A stretch of DNA of 64,000 bases, taken from Eonycteris spelaea (taxonomy: Eukaryota > Chordata > Mammalia > Chiroptera > Pteropodidae). The stretch lies in assembly GCA_003508835.1 (NCBI GenBank), contig PUFA01000211.1:1736001-1800000 (forward strand), written 5' to 3'. The notes under the pieces are model-generated. The model saw only the letters and a list, made by a program, of their open reading frames with translations. It had not been told where the DNA came from and did no database searches. Shown here one piece after another: positions 1 through 11,599 of this stretch. The stretch's first letter is position 1. Each line of letters begins with the position of its first letter. Position numbers and translations under genes: made by a program.

Positions 1-178
1 ATTTAATAACTATAGCTTGTAGTATAATTTGGTATTAGGCAGCATGATACCTTCAACTTTGTGTTTTCTCAAGATTGCTGTGGTTATTTGGGGTCTTTTG
101 TGGTTTTATATAAATTATAGTTCTAGTTCTCTGAAAAATGCCACTGGTATTTTGATGTGGATTGCATTGAATCTGTAG

Positions 179-403
179 CAGGGGTCCCCAACCCCTGGGC
201 CATGGACCAGTACCAGTCCATGACCTCTTAGGAACTGGGCCGCACAGCAGGAGGTGAGTGACAGGCATATGAGTGAAGCTTCATCTGTATTTGCAACCAC
301 TCCCCAGGGCTAGCGTCACTGCCTAAGCTCCACCTCAGATCATCAGGCACTAGATTTTCATAGGAGCACTGGTAACTGGTGCCAAAAATGTTGGGGACCA
401 CTT
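179..403 (+). mobile_element. MER1-type non-autonomous hAT-Charlie element, copy 1
   Basis: The element starts CAGGGGTCCCCAACCC and ends with the matching inverted terminus GTTGGGGACCACTT, where the last base of an expected CTG is changed. It has no coding capacity, as is usual for MER1 elements, which are moved by an hAT transposase supplied elsewhere. Flanking 8-mers atctgtag (171-178) and atctataa (404-411) match at 6 of 8 positions, as expected for an aged hAT target duplication. It sits inside L1 ORF2 and rejoins the L1 cleanly on both sides. Confidence 0.88.
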
Positions 404-1945
404 ATCTATAAATTGCTTTGTGTAATATGGACATTTTAATGATGTAAATGCTTCCTACCTTTGAGCACAGTATACGCTTCCATTTATTTATATTTTCTTC
501 AATTTATTTCTTTTTTCTTATAATTTTTCAAGTAAAGGTCTTTTACATCCTTTGTTAATTTAATTTAATTTTATTTAAAGGATTTAATCATTAATTTCAT
601 TTCTAGGTATTTTATTTTTTGATGCAATTATAAATAGAATTGTTTTCTTAATTCCTCTTTCTAATAGTTTATTATTGGTATAAACAAAATGCAACCAATT
701 TCTGAATATTAATTTTGTATCCTGCTACTTTACTCTAGCCATTTATCAGTTCTAACAGTTCTTTTTGGTGGACTCATAGGGTTTTCTTTATATTGTATGA
801 TGTCATCTGCAAATAATTACAGGTTTACTTCTTCCTTTCCAATTTGGATGTCTTTTATTTGTCTGATTGATGTGTCCAGAACTTCTCATATTATGGTGAA
901 TTAAGGTGGTGAAAGTGGATATCTTTGTCTTGTTCCTGATCATAAGGAAAATGCTTTTAGCTTTTCACCATTGAGTATGATATTAGCTGTGGATTTTTCT
1001 TAAATAGCCTTTGTTATATTGAAGTATGCTCCCTCTATTCCTACTTAGCTGAGAGGTTTTTTTTTTTTCATCATAAATGGATGCTGGATTTTGTTAAACA
1101 CTTTTTCTGCATCTGCTGATATAATCATCTAATTTTTATTCTTCATTTTGTTTATGTGGTGTATCATGTTTATTGATTTGCACCTATTGAACCAACTTTG
1201 CATCCCAGGAATAAATCATACTTGACCATGGCATATAATTTTTTTAATGTATTGCTGGAGTCCGTTTGCTAATATATTTTCTGTTGTTGTTGAGGATTTT
1301 TGCATCCATGTTCATCAGGGATATTAGCCAATAATTTTTTTTTTAATAATGTCTTAGTCTGGTTTTAGAATTAGGGTAATGTTGGCTTCATAAAATGAGC
1401 TTGGGAGCCTTCCCTCCTCTTGAACTTTTTAGAATAGTTCTTCGAATGTTTGGTAAAATTCACCTGTAATGCCAGGGCTTTGGTTTGTTGGCAGTTTTTT
1501 GATTATGGATTCGATTTTATTAGTAGTTATTGTTCTATTCAGATTTTCTGTTTCTTCTTGAAACAGAGTTAGTCCTGAAAGATTGTATATTTCTAAGAAT
1601 TTATCCATTTCTTACAGATGGGCCGATTTGTTGACATATAATTGTTCATAGTATTTTCTTATAATTCTTTGTATTACTGCCATGTCAGCTGTCATTTCTC
1701 TTTCACTTCTGATTTTATTTATTTAGGTCCTCTCTCTTTTATTCTTGATCAGTCTGATTAAAGGTTCATCAATTTTGTTTATTTTTTAAAGAACCAGTCC
1801 TTGTCTTCATTGATCTTTTGTATTTTTTAGACTTTATTTCTACTCTGATTATTATTATTTCCTTTTGCTCACTTTGAGCTTTGTTTGCTGTTATTTTATT
1901 TTTCTAGTGCCTTTCAGTATTAGATTGTTTATTTGAGATTTACCT

Positions 1946-1992
1946 TGTTTTTTGTTTTGTTTTGTTTTGTTTTGTTTTGTTTTGTTTTGTTT
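1946..1992. repeat. (TTTTG)n microsatellite
   Basis: About nine TTTTG units in a row lie within the antisense L1 ORF2. On the L1 sense strand they read CAAAA, so they grew inside the element after insertion or during its spread. Confidence 0.9.
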
Positions 1993-2999
1993 GAGGTAGG
2001 CTTGCATTGCTATGAATTTCCCTCTTAGGATTGCTTTTGCTATTTTCCATAGATTTGGGGTCATTGTCTTTTCATTTTTATTTGTCTGAGGGTATCGTTT
2101 GATTTCTTCCTTAATCTCCTTGTTAACCATTTATTGTTTAGTAGCATGTTATTTAGCTTCCACATGTTTGTGTGTTTTTCAGTTTTTTTTCTTTTAATTG
2201 ATTTCTAATTTCAACTATTATGGTTGGAGAAGACACTTGATATGATTTCTGTCTTCTTAAATTTATTGAAGCTTATATAGTGGCCTAATGTGGTCTATCT
2301 TGGAAAATATTCCATGTGCATTTGAAAAGAGTGTAAAGTTTGCTGCTTTGGCATGAAATGCTCTAAAAATCTCAATTAAATCCATCTGATCTAATATTTT
2401 ATTTAAGGATGCTCTTTCCTTATTGATTTTCTGTTTGGAAGATATATTCATTGATGTAAATGGGTGTTAAAGTCCCATACTATGACTGTATTATTGTTAA
2501 TCTCTCCCTTTTTGTCAGTTAGTACTTGCTTTATGTATTTTGGTGCTCCTATGTTTGGTGTATCAATGTTTACAAAGTTTATATCCTCTTGTTGTATTTA
2601 TACCTTTATCATTATGAAATGTCTTTTTTTGGTTTTCTTATAGCCTTTGTTTTAAAGTATATTTTGTCTGATACAAGTATTACAACTCCATATTTTTTTG
2701 TTATTTCCATTATCATATTTCCATGAAATATCTTTTTCCATCCTTTTACTTTCAGTTTTTGTTTATCTTTCCATCTGAAGTAGTTCTTGTGTAGACAGCA
2801 TATGTATAAGTCTTGTTTTCTTATCCATTCTGCTACCTTATGTATTTTGATTGGGACATTTAATACCTTTATATTGAATGTGATTATTGATAGGTATGTA
2901 ATTATTACCTTTTTAATTATTCATATTTATGTTCTTTTATTTTTCACTTTTCTTCTTCTTAGATATGTCCCTTTAACATTTATTTTAATACTGGTTTGG

Positions 3000-3930
3000 T
3001 GGTGATGAACTCCTTTAGCTTTTTCGTATCCGGGAAGCTCTTTACCTGTTCTTCAATTTTAAATAAGATCTTTGCTGAGTAAAGTAGCTTTGGTTGTATG
3101 TCCTTGCTTTTTATTATTTTGACTATTTCGTGCCAATTTCTTCTGGCCTTCAAAGTTTCTGTTGAGAAATCAGCTGACAGTCTTATGGGAGCACCTTTCT
3201 CAGTAATTAATTGCTTTTCACTTGCTGCTTTTAAGAACTCTGTATTTAACCTTTGCCATTTTAATTATGATATGTCTTGGTGTTGGCCTGTTTGGGTTCA
3301 TCTTGTTTGGGGCTCTTTACACTTCCTGGGCTTGTATATCAATTTCCTTCACCAGGTTAGAGAAGTTTTCTGTCATTATTTCATCAAATAGGTTTCAATT
3401 CTTTGCTCCCTCCTCTTCTGGTATCCCTGTGATGTGAATTTTGTTTGATGTTCCAGGGGTCTCTTAAACTATTCTCATATTTTTAATTTTTTTTTGATTT
3501 TACTGTTCTAATTGGGTGTTGTCTCTACCTTGTCTTCCAACTTGCTGATTTAATTCTCTGCTTCATCGAATCCACTGTTGATTTCTTCTAGTGTATTCCT
3601 CATTGCAGTTATTCTATTCATTTCTGACTGGATCTTTTTTATGGTTTCTGTGTCCTTTTTTATGCTTACTATCTCTTTGTTGAAGTTCCCACTAAATTCC
3701 TTAAGTATCCTTATAACCAGTGTTTTGAATTCTGTATCTGATATATTGCTTGTCTCCATTTTGTATAGTTAATTTTCTGGAGTGTTCTCCTGTTCCTTCA
3801 TTTTGGACATGTTTCTTTGTCTCCTTATTTTGGCTGCCTCCCTGTGTTTATTTCTATGTGTTAAGTAGATCTGGTACATCTCCCAGTCTCTGTAGGGTGG
3901 CCTTTTATAGTAGGTGCCCTGTGTGGCCCA
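3000..3930 (-). pseudogene. L1 ORF1 remnant
   Basis: This is the decayed ORF1 of the same L1, which in active elements encodes the RNA-binding chaperone of the L1 ribonucleoprotein. The C-terminal RNA-binding region is visible on the minus strand at about 3000-3330. The coiled-coil half lies at 3550-3760, where one frame on the minus strand runs 69 residues with many Lys/Glu/Ile heptad-like positions. Frameshifts and stops break it. The start and stop are estimates. Confidence 0.75.
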
Positions 3931-5471
3931 GTGGTGCAGTCTTCCTGATCACCTGAACCGGGTGCTCCAGGGGTATCTCTTTTGTGGGTTGTGTGTATCC
4001 TCCTGTTTAGTTGAGCCTTAATTACTGTTGGCACATCAGTGGGTGGGGTTGACCCTCAGGCTATCTGGTTATGAGGGTTGGCCACACCCATAACTTATGA
4101 GCTGCTGTGTGGGGACTGATCCCATGAAGCATGATTTACCCCACTAGCTTTGGTGTTTGCCAAGACCACCCTTTGGTTGTGCTGCTTGGTGGCTAATCAG
4201 GTGGTGCTCTGTTGTAGTGTGAAGCCAGCTACTGGATGTGTTGATGATGGGGCTTCTTGGAAGGAGCTCCCATGTAGGCCAAGGTCAGCTGCTGCCTGTG
4301 ACCAGCCTAGGACTATCTAGTTTAAGCTTCAGAGTGATCCATGGTTGGTCACTGCCTATGCTGGACCTGGATGTGCATGGGAGGGGCCACACTGTGAACT
4401 GAGGTGAGCTGTGACGAGTACCGGGCCTGGGGAAGCTCAGCAAAATGCTCGGGCACCTCTAGGCTTGGCAGCTACCTATAAGGCTCAGCTCCTGAAAGCA
4501 CTTCAAGAAGTACATGTGTTGGGTTAGGTGGGTCTCAGGGAGTCACCAAGGTAGGGAGAGTGGTATTTACCAGGTTAATACAGGTCAAGATTTGATATCA
4601 GTGCTGAACTTGGGGCCACTCAGCAAAAGTTTCAGGGTACACTGAGGCCAGCTGCTGCCTGCCTGCAGTCTTGTGGACCCCTGAGAGCTGTCCAAGAAAG
4701 ACTGCAGCATGGGTTAATGTTGGCTGCCTGCCTCATGAGCAGGAGTTTCTGGCAGTGCCCCAGTTGAGTGTGTGGCAGGGTCCCAGAGATTCATCAGGGT
4801 GTAGTGAATAGATTTCACCAGGCCAATGCAGATTCAGATATGGCCATGTAGAGGGAGGACTCAACACAGGAAAGATGACATCCATCCACTGGCCAGATGG
4901 GAGGAGGGTTCAACACAGGAATCATGGCAGCTGACCCTCCAGCCCTCACCCTGAAGTTACACAACTCAGTCTGCCTCTGCACATCTCTGTTGCCTCTTAA
5001 GATGCCTCCCCTCTGCCAGAGCCCAGGGTGAACATCTGTGAGTGAGTGAGTGAGTGAGTGAGTCTGTGCACAGGCCATTTAAGAGGACACTTGGGTTTCT
5101 AGCAGCCTTCTTTCTCACCCAGACAGTTGGAATTCCCACCAATTTTCACAGCCAGGTGTTGTGGGGACTCCTCTTCACAGCACTAGTGCTCTGAGCTGGG
5201 TAGCCCAGTGTGGGGGCTGGGACCTCTTGCTCCTTAGTGGGGACCTCTGCATCTGAGACATCCCTCCCGATTCTCAATTGCCACATGTGGATGGTTTCCA
5301 CTCCTCCTACCAGTCTCAATTTGGCTTCTTTTTATATCCTTAGTTATATGATTTCTGTTCAGTTAGATTTCACATGGTTCTCCACATTGACTGTTGTATA
5401 ACTTAGTTATACTTTTAATGTGGTCATTGGAGGAGGCAAGCAGTGTTCACCTACTCTGCCATCTTGACCAG
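3930..5471 (-). promoter_or_regulatory. L1 5' UTR (internal promoter region), degraded
   Basis: About 1.5 kb of GC-richer, non-coding sequence lies between ORF1 and the 5' terminus of the minus-strand L1. In this family it holds the internal promoter. It includes a short (AGTG)n tract at about 5039-5063. No single promoter element can be assigned by eye. Confidence 0.65.
5039..5063. repeat. (AGTG)n microsatellite
   Basis: About six perfect GTGA units lie within the L1 5' UTR. Confidence 0.85.
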
Positions 5472-5476
5472 GACCA

Positions 5477-5830
5477 AAATAACTTTATTGAGGTATAACT
5501 TAAATATCATAAAATCATTCATCTCACGTGTGCACTTAAGTGATTTTCAGCAAATTTACATAATTGCAACTATCCATTTGCAGTCACTCACTATTCCTAC
5601 CTCCTATCCATTTGCAGTCACTCACTATTCCTACCTCCACTCCCAGGCAACTAAACAAACTTTCATTCTTTATGGATTACTTTAATTCTCTATATATTTG
5701 TCTTTTCTAGGCAATTGTGATTGTTTTCTTTTTTAATTTTATTTTTAGTACATTTACAATATTGTACAATTACTGCCTCTATGTAGTACCAAACATTTTC
5801 ATCACTCCAGACTAAAACCTTAGTCAACAA
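5477..5830 (-). mobile_element. Old L1 3'-UTR fragment with a 34-bp tandem duplication
   Basis: This resembles the antisense 3' end of old mammalian L1 families (an L1M-type TTTATTGAGGTATAACTT motif at the left). It abuts the 5' end of the preceding L1. A perfect 34-bp unit occurs twice head-to-tail at 5571-5604 and 5605-5638. The subfamily cannot be fixed by eye. Confidence 0.65.
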
Positions 5831-5839
5831 GCTGTCTTT

Positions 5840-7130
5840 ACTTCTTTAACTTCTTTGAACATATCTACAATGGCTACTTTGAAATCTGGTTACTCTCATG
5901 GGCAGTTTTAATTGTATTTTTTTTGTTTTTTTATGGTGTATGGGGTCCTATTTTCTTGTTTCTTTCAGTGTGTTGTAATCTTTTGTTGGAAACTGGATTT
6001 TTTAGGTAATGTGCTTTAGCAACTCTGTATACTGGTCCTCCCCCTTCCTAGTCTTGTTATTTGCTTGTTTTTTAGTGACTCAGTTATTTTAGTGGAGTCT
6101 GTCCCCACCCCATCCCCACCTCCATCCTCTGCAGTGTAAAGCCTCTGATGCTGTTTCTTAGAGGGTGTAGCCTTGGATATTCCTACAGTCCTTCTGTGAT
6201 GCCAGCAGTTTGAGCAAGATTCTCTCTCTTTGCCTGTCACTTTTCCTGGCCATACCCAGATGTTAAAGTCCGTTAATTGTTGTAATGCTTTCAGTATTAC
6301 CCTAGGGCATAAATTGATTCACAGACAAACCAATCAAATTTAATAGGCTCATTTAAAATGATAGTTTCTGAGGTTGGTATTTGAGATTTGGGAAGACCCC
6401 AGGTGAGTTCCTATGAGCGGTCTCTTTCCTTAGTTCTCGCCAGAAAACTAGCTGTCCTGCAGTTTAGCCTATATGTTTAATGATTCTGAGTGTCCCCCTG
6501 GTTGTCTTTCCCCACAGCTTTCACTTGTTTTGAGAGTATCTTTAGTCTTGAATGTCCTATACTTTGTTGCAAGTGAAATCAGTTCCTTTAGAAATAGATT
6601 AAGAAGTATCTGTTTTACAGCCTATTACACCCTCTTGGCAAATCTCTAATCCAGGGCTCTGGACTTGGGAGTGGGGACAATGACATATTTCTTTCTTATT
6701 GACACCATTCTATAGGAACAGAATGCTCAATGGAGGGAGACAGCAGTAGCCTCAGGTCCTCTTTGCTTGCTTCTCCCAGCACCTCTGCATTAGGAGACAT
6801 GGCAAGGCCAATCAGGGCCCCAGTATTCTCACTGGTGCCACATTCAGGGTATAGCTTTCACTCCATAATCTGGGCAGAAGAAGAGAATCCTTCCTCTTGG
6901 CTACATTTTCCCAGACGCAACAGGGAGCAATAGGGAGCTGAGACAGGATGAGAAATGCTGACTTCCCTGGAGGATAGCTCTCTAACTGGGAGCTGGGGTT
7001 GAAGGAGCCCTGTATTTTGGGCTATGCCAGTTAGGGTGGAGTTTCTATCTCTCCGAGTTGGGAGAGTGAGAAGAAAGCAGATCTTGGTTCAAATACCACA
7101 GATCTCATTGATTTTACCAAATTGTAGTAG
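5840..7130 (-). mobile_element. Old L1 5'-region fragment, antisense
   Basis: The stretch around 5900-6030 (a GTTGGAAACTGGATTTTTTAGG motif, then pyrimidine-rich sequence) matches my memory of the antisense 5' region of old L1M/L1ME elements. The rest, to about 7130, has the same character. It contains no open frame of interest; the 67-74 residue frames here have no recognisable domain. Confidence 0.5.
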
Positions 7131-7239
7131 ATTTTCTTGAATAAATGTTTGTTTATTTGCTGCATTCCCTTAGGATAATTTCCAGAGATTACAAATGATT
7201 GTTTTAAAAATATTTTTACCAGTTTTGCTGGTGAGTGGG

Positions 7240-7440
7240 TTTGTGGAACTATTCATACTGCAACACCTGTTAAATATGTAATTGTAGATGTCAAGTAGGC
7301 AATTGGATAAACAGGTCTGGAGTTCACGAGTGAGAGTGGGGCTAGAGATCGAAAATTTGGAGACAGAGCATGTGCATGTCATTTTAAGCAATGAGATTGA
7401 ATGAGTTTACTTGGGCTCTGGGAAAGAGGGTAGATGGAAA
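7240..7440 (+). repeat. Ancient interspersed repeat remnant, family not resolved
   Basis: The segment around 7285-7420 (tgtcaagtaggcaattgga and the purine-rich text after it) resembles a widespread old mammalian repeat that I recall but cannot name. A piece at 34225-34610 seems to belong to another part of the same consensus. Confidence 0.35.
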
Positions 7441-7589
7441 AAAGTGTAGGCAAGGTTTTAAAAGCCGTGCTTATTTTAAGGTGATTGGCAAATAAGCATT
7501 GTCACTTATGTGCCATTAGAGACAAACTATTAAATCTATATAAAGTGTTAGGACACATTTAACAATTTCTTTAACTGTTCTTCAATAAA

Positions 7590-7730
7590 GTAGTAGCATG
7601 TGACCTTGGGTGATTGTTTAATCTCAATTTCCTCAACTAAAAAGGAGTGAAGCTAGGTAAATACCCAGGCCTATTTGTGTCCTCCACTCTCAAACTGTGA
7701 TTCTTTATAAAATCAAATAACCACACAGTT
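7590..7730 (+). mobile_element. MIR SINE fragment
   Basis: The MIR core is recognisable in sense orientation (tgtgaccttgggtgattg followed by a tcaatttcctcaac block). Ancient tRNA-derived SINE, strongly diverged. Confidence 0.65.
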
Positions 7731-8265
7731 TTATTTCCTCAAATTCCAGGTACTTAGGTTTTTAAATCCTATATTCAGCTCTGGCAAGAGTTTAGTGAAA
7801 TGGGCTTGCTTATATACTAATGCTAGGAATGAATTTAGTAATGTGCCTCAAGATCCTTACAAATGCGAATACCATTTGACTCAGTAATTCCTCTTTCAAG
7901 AACAGCCCTCATCCAATATAAAGAAGTTACTGTTTTGAAATAAAGAAAATTTTTATTTTCCTTGGACCAAAAAGCCTAACCATACACACACACACATTTT
8001 GTTACAAAGTATTCTACTGCATATATATTAGAGGTTTTAACATTCACTATAGGTCTTTACATCACCAGTCAAGCTAGAATTTTGTCATTTGTATATGTCA
8101 TTTCTCAATGACTTTAGAAGTTTTCTGAAGTTTAGGGAAAGATGATTTAATTTTTCAGGTAAAATTTGCCTGGAAGTCAAGGTACTATGTATTAAAAATA
8201 TTTTTTTAATTGCAATTGAAAACAAATTTGTGAAGTAAACCTCTGTATGTTATGTTCTGCCATAG
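7731..8265. other. No feature recognised
   Basis: This is AT-rich sequence with a short (CA)n run near 7984-7996 and no coding signal or repeat that I can name. Confidence 0.5.
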
Positions 8266-8269
8266 GCTA

Positions 8270-8810
8270 TGTTCTTCAGTAGGCAAATGGATAAACAAAC
8301 TGTGGTATATCCATACAATGAAATACTATTAAATGATAGAAAGAAATGAACTTGAAGCCATGCAAAGACATGGAGGAATCCTGATGCACATTGCTAAGTG
8401 GAAGGAGCCTGAAAAGGCTACATACTGTATATGCTAACTATGTGATATTCTGTAAGAGACAAAACTATGGAAACAGTAAAAAAATCAGTGGTTGCCAGCA
8501 TTCAGGGGGAAGGATGAATAGGTGGAGCATAGAGAATTTTTTTGGACAGTGAAAGTATTCTATATGCTACTGTAATGATGGATACATGCCATTATACAAT
8601 TTGTCCAAACCCATAGAACGAAGAAGGCCAAGAGTGAACCCTAATGTAAACTATTCATTAATTGTAACAAATGTACCATATCAGTACAGGATGTAAATAA
8701 TTAAATAAACTGAGAGTGGGGTGAGAGGGAGTAACACTGTACTTTATGCTCTTTTTCTGTAAACCTAAAACTGCTCTAAAAATAGTCTATTTGAGAAAAA
8801 CATCTCAGCT
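8270..8810 (+). mobile_element. Old L1 3' end, sense
   Basis: The text matches the terminal part of ORF2 and the 3' UTR of old L1 (aatggataaacaaactgtgg, then a taagtggaaggagcc block typical of the UTR start). It is 5'-truncated and non-coding. Confidence 0.75.
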
Positions 8811-8825
8811 AACAAATTTATGAGT

Positions 8826-9030
8826 ACTTTTGTATGTTGTAAGTGTATGGGGGATTATATTGGTGGAGTTACAGGTAACTAGACATTATTTTAGCAACAT
8901 TGTTTCTTCCACATTCACAATAGCTTATTTTAAAAATTTTGTGCCTTGTAGTAAAGAGTTAACATCAGCCTTTCAGTATGTCGATTATATCTCAATGACA
9001 CTGAAAGAAAAAAAATTCAACATCAGCACT
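8826..9030 (+). mobile_element. Probable old L1 3' tail fragment
   Basis: The last part (cgattatatctcaatgacac followed by an A-rich stretch) looks like an L1 3' terminus. The upstream part is unclear. Confidence 0.35.
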
Positions 9031-10455
9031 TTAAAATATCTTTTTATACATTCTTTTCTCTGCTTTTTTTTCTACACGTAGGTCTGCATTATTAAATTAA
9101 TGAATTCAAATATAAATTACATTTCATGTGATCCTGTTATTAAAGGAAAGCATAATGCCCAGTTCTTTTTCTTTTCTGGGGGAAGACTTTGAAGCTCAAA
9201 CTGCAAGCTTGACAGAAATACTTTCATTAGAGATATATGGGCAATCTTTGCCAGTTTACTAGCAATATAAATAATAACCTCTAGAGCCACATTTTAATTT
9301 TCTCTTTAAGAATAGATGCCATTACACTTTTGAACCAGAAATGAATACTGACTTATATAAAAATTTCAACAATTTTAGAGTGGAGATGAGTCAGAAAACA
9401 AGGAAAATCTGGAAAAGATCCTTTTCTGTTATTGATATATATATATATAGTGCTCTGAAACCCAAATTCTGAGTGCATATCCTAACTCAGGTGGTCATAG
9501 TGATAATCTACATACACAAAGGAAGTACAGTGTTTGAAGAAGCTGGACAATTCCTGCTAAAGGGCTTTTCTTTCTTGTGGTTAATGTCCACTGAACTAAA
9601 ATCAGGTAAGAAAGATCAAACACCCAGTCTGAGCACTTTCCAGCTGTAGGTGTTTGCTAAATTTCTAGTGTACAACCTCAGAGCCTTGGTAGAATTAGGT
9701 GTCCAACGTAGTTTCAAAACAGAACTGATAAAAGGCAGAACAGAAGGAAGAAATGACAGTAGAGCTCACCTCTTAAGATGTGATAAAAGAAGCCTTTTAT
9801 GTAGCCTGATATATTAGACCAAAGTTGTATAAATTACATTGTAAATGTCAAAAGAGACATTTTGGATTTACACATTTCTATTGTAATTGAGATAGGACTG
9901 CATAGAACTTGAGGGAAATACACTTAACATTTTATATGCTGGTAAAATTAATCATCAACTACTTGGTATGGAAAAGGTTTTCTTGTCACACAAAGATTAG
10001 GGGCAAACCCAGGAATCTGTCATCAAGGAAAAGAATCAGTCATCACAATGTTTTTATAGTACCCCAAATCTTTGGCTTTCTGTGAAGCTGAACATATAAG
10101 AAATCTTAGGAGACTTCTCATTATGATACCTTACTTAAGTTTCTGCATGGTAAGACTTAGAGCATACCAATAAGTTTAGAGAATTTTTTTTTACATTTTT
10201 GCAGTTCTTATTTGCTCATCTTAAATGAAATTCAGCAAATTATATTTTGGATGTAACAGTTGTGGCACCTGTGTTTTTTTTAGTGAAACTGGTTATGGTT
10301 AGTCTCTTTTAGCTTGCATAATTTCAAACAGTTTGATATAATTAGGTACAATCAAAGTATGTGGGAATAAAAATTGATTTTCTAATGTATGCGTTATGTT
10401 GTCTCAATCTATGTTTGCATATATGTCCATAATTTTGAAATGTTAAAAACTTTCT
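9031..10455. other. No feature recognised
   Basis: This is single-copy-looking, AT-rich DNA. The only simple repeat is a short (TA)n at about 9436-9449. No coding signal was seen on either strand. Confidence 0.5.
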
Positions 10456-10459
10456 ACAT

Positions 10460-10732
10460 CTCTTAACGGGACTGCAGTCTGTTTACTGGAAGTGCATAGT
10501 GGTGAAGAATACAAGGACTGCTCTTATGATTTGGTGCCATTGCCTTGATTTGTACTAGGGTTCCAGCAGTTTTACCACCTTTGATTTTGCACCATCGGTA
10601 AAATATCAACACAATAAAAAGGCAAACAGCATCTTAGTGTTACTATGAAAGTAGTTTTGACATTGTAAACCTCATGAAAGGATTTTGGGAACCCTTAATG
10701 AACATGGACCACACTTTGAGGACCGCTATGGT
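10460..10732 (-). mobile_element. hAT DNA transposon terminal fragment
   Basis: On the minus strand the segment starts with a hAT-type end (CAGCGGTCCTCAAAGTGTGG) and continues with sequence I recognise as the 5' end of an old mammalian autonomous hAT (the ttcaccactatgcacttcc stretch included). The transposase body and the other end are missing. A fragment at 33402-33625 seems to be the opposite end of the same family. Confidence 0.7.
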
Positions 10733-10734
10733 TG

Positions 10735-11280
10735 TTGGAAAAATTCGTCAAATAGACAAAATAGGAAGAGATTACTTTTGCCATTATAAGTAATACACCA
10801 TACACCCATAACAGTGCTGGGGAGGACTTCTACTATGCGGAGGAGCCACCAGGAATAGAAGTCCAAACTTTTTTGCCCACTTCATTCTGGTATTGGAGTC
10901 ACCAAGGAAAACATAACGGGTCAGGCACTGAATGGAACAATGCTTTTACTCAAAGAAGAGACAGAGCAAGATCAGCTCCAATAGTATATGTTGGTCTCCT
11001 GTGGCCAGCAGGGCCTCCTCCCTGCCCTCCAGGCAGCTGATGCAAATGGCCTGCATATACCCTTCTTGCACTGAAGCAGAAGAACCCAACCCCTACCCTG
11101 TGGAGTTTGAAATATTGACTATTGAGGATGTGTCCGAGGGTCACTTCAGTGGAACATTGAGCCTGAAACAGGGAAATATTTTACCACACAAGATGATGAT
11201 CTCCACACAAGTTGTGCGGGCTTTTCATCTTGGTAAGGAAGTATTCCAGGCCCAAGGCTCATTCTTATGTGGCTGAGTGG
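10735..11280 (+). pseudogene. Unrecognised protein-like stretch, possible retropseudogene fragment
   Basis: A 114-residue open frame (10932-11276, ATG start) overlaps a second forward frame, opening near 10810, which stays open to about 11040 and contains an acidic and aromatic segment (EDFYYAEEPPGIEVQTF). The second half of the 114-residue frame has a plausible soluble-domain composition (PNPYPVEFEILTIEDVSEGH). The two frames would join as one protein after a frameshift near 11035, as in a decayed retrocopy. GC content is higher than in the neighbours. I do not recognise a parent gene, and no poly-A tail or target duplication was found. Chance open frames or an unknown repeat remain possible. 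Confidence 0.3.
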
Positions 11281-11522
11281 GATGGAAAGACTATAGGCAT
11301 GAGACTGCCTTTCTTGACAATTATGTATGAGATGCTACCACTACAGTCCTACCTACTGCCTCTCTTTGGCTAACCTAGTCTAGTTGCTTTACTTTCTTTT
11401 TTGTTAAATTATTATTTTACCCTAAGTATTATATAATGTTTTCTTGTTGAAAATTATTATAAAATTTAACTATAGATGTTTGCTTTTAAAAAATTAATAA
11501 GGGAGGGAATTAAGCACAGTTA

Positions 11523-11592
11523 TAAATATATATAATATATATATATATATTTATAAATATATATATATATTTATAAATAAATATAAAAATGG
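11523..11592. repeat. (TA)n-rich low-complexity tract
   Basis: Alternating TA runs broken by ttataaa units. A 63-residue minus-strand frame across it is low-complexity Ile/Tyr and not a gene. Confidence 0.85.
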
Positions 11593-11599
11593 TGAATTC

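Larger units (their letters stand above)
1..2930 (-). pseudogene. L1 ORF2 remnant (endonuclease and reverse transcriptase)
   Basis: This is the decayed ORF2 of the minus-strand L1. In life ORF2 nicks target DNA with its endonuclease and reverse-transcribes the RNA by target-primed synthesis. The endonuclease end lies near 2930-2250; a frame at 2451-2263 reads like the KINKERASLNKILDQMDLIEIFRAFHP-type region of mammalian L1 endonuclease. The reverse transcriptase and downstream parts continue to position 1. There are many stops, and a 225-bp hAT insertion at 179-403 separates the part nearest the window edge. A (TTTTG)n run at about 1946-1992 also interrupts it. Nothing here can encode a working enzyme. 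Confidence 0.85.
1..5471 (-). mobile_element. LINE-1 with 5' end present, minus strand; 3' end runs off the window
   Basis: Read on the minus strand this is an L1 retrotransposon. It begins near 5471 with a typical start (GGTCAAGATGGCAGAGTAGG on the minus strand) and a GC-richer 5' UTR to about 3930. ORF1 remnants follow (about 3930-3000), then ORF2 from about 2930 downward. At position 1 the sequence is still inside ORF2, so the 3' UTR and tail lie to the left of the window. ORF1 and ORF2 are broken by many stops and frameshifts, so it is inactive. A MER1-type hAT element interrupts ORF2 at 179-403. The L1 identity is firm; the internal boundaries are approximate. Confidence 0.9.
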
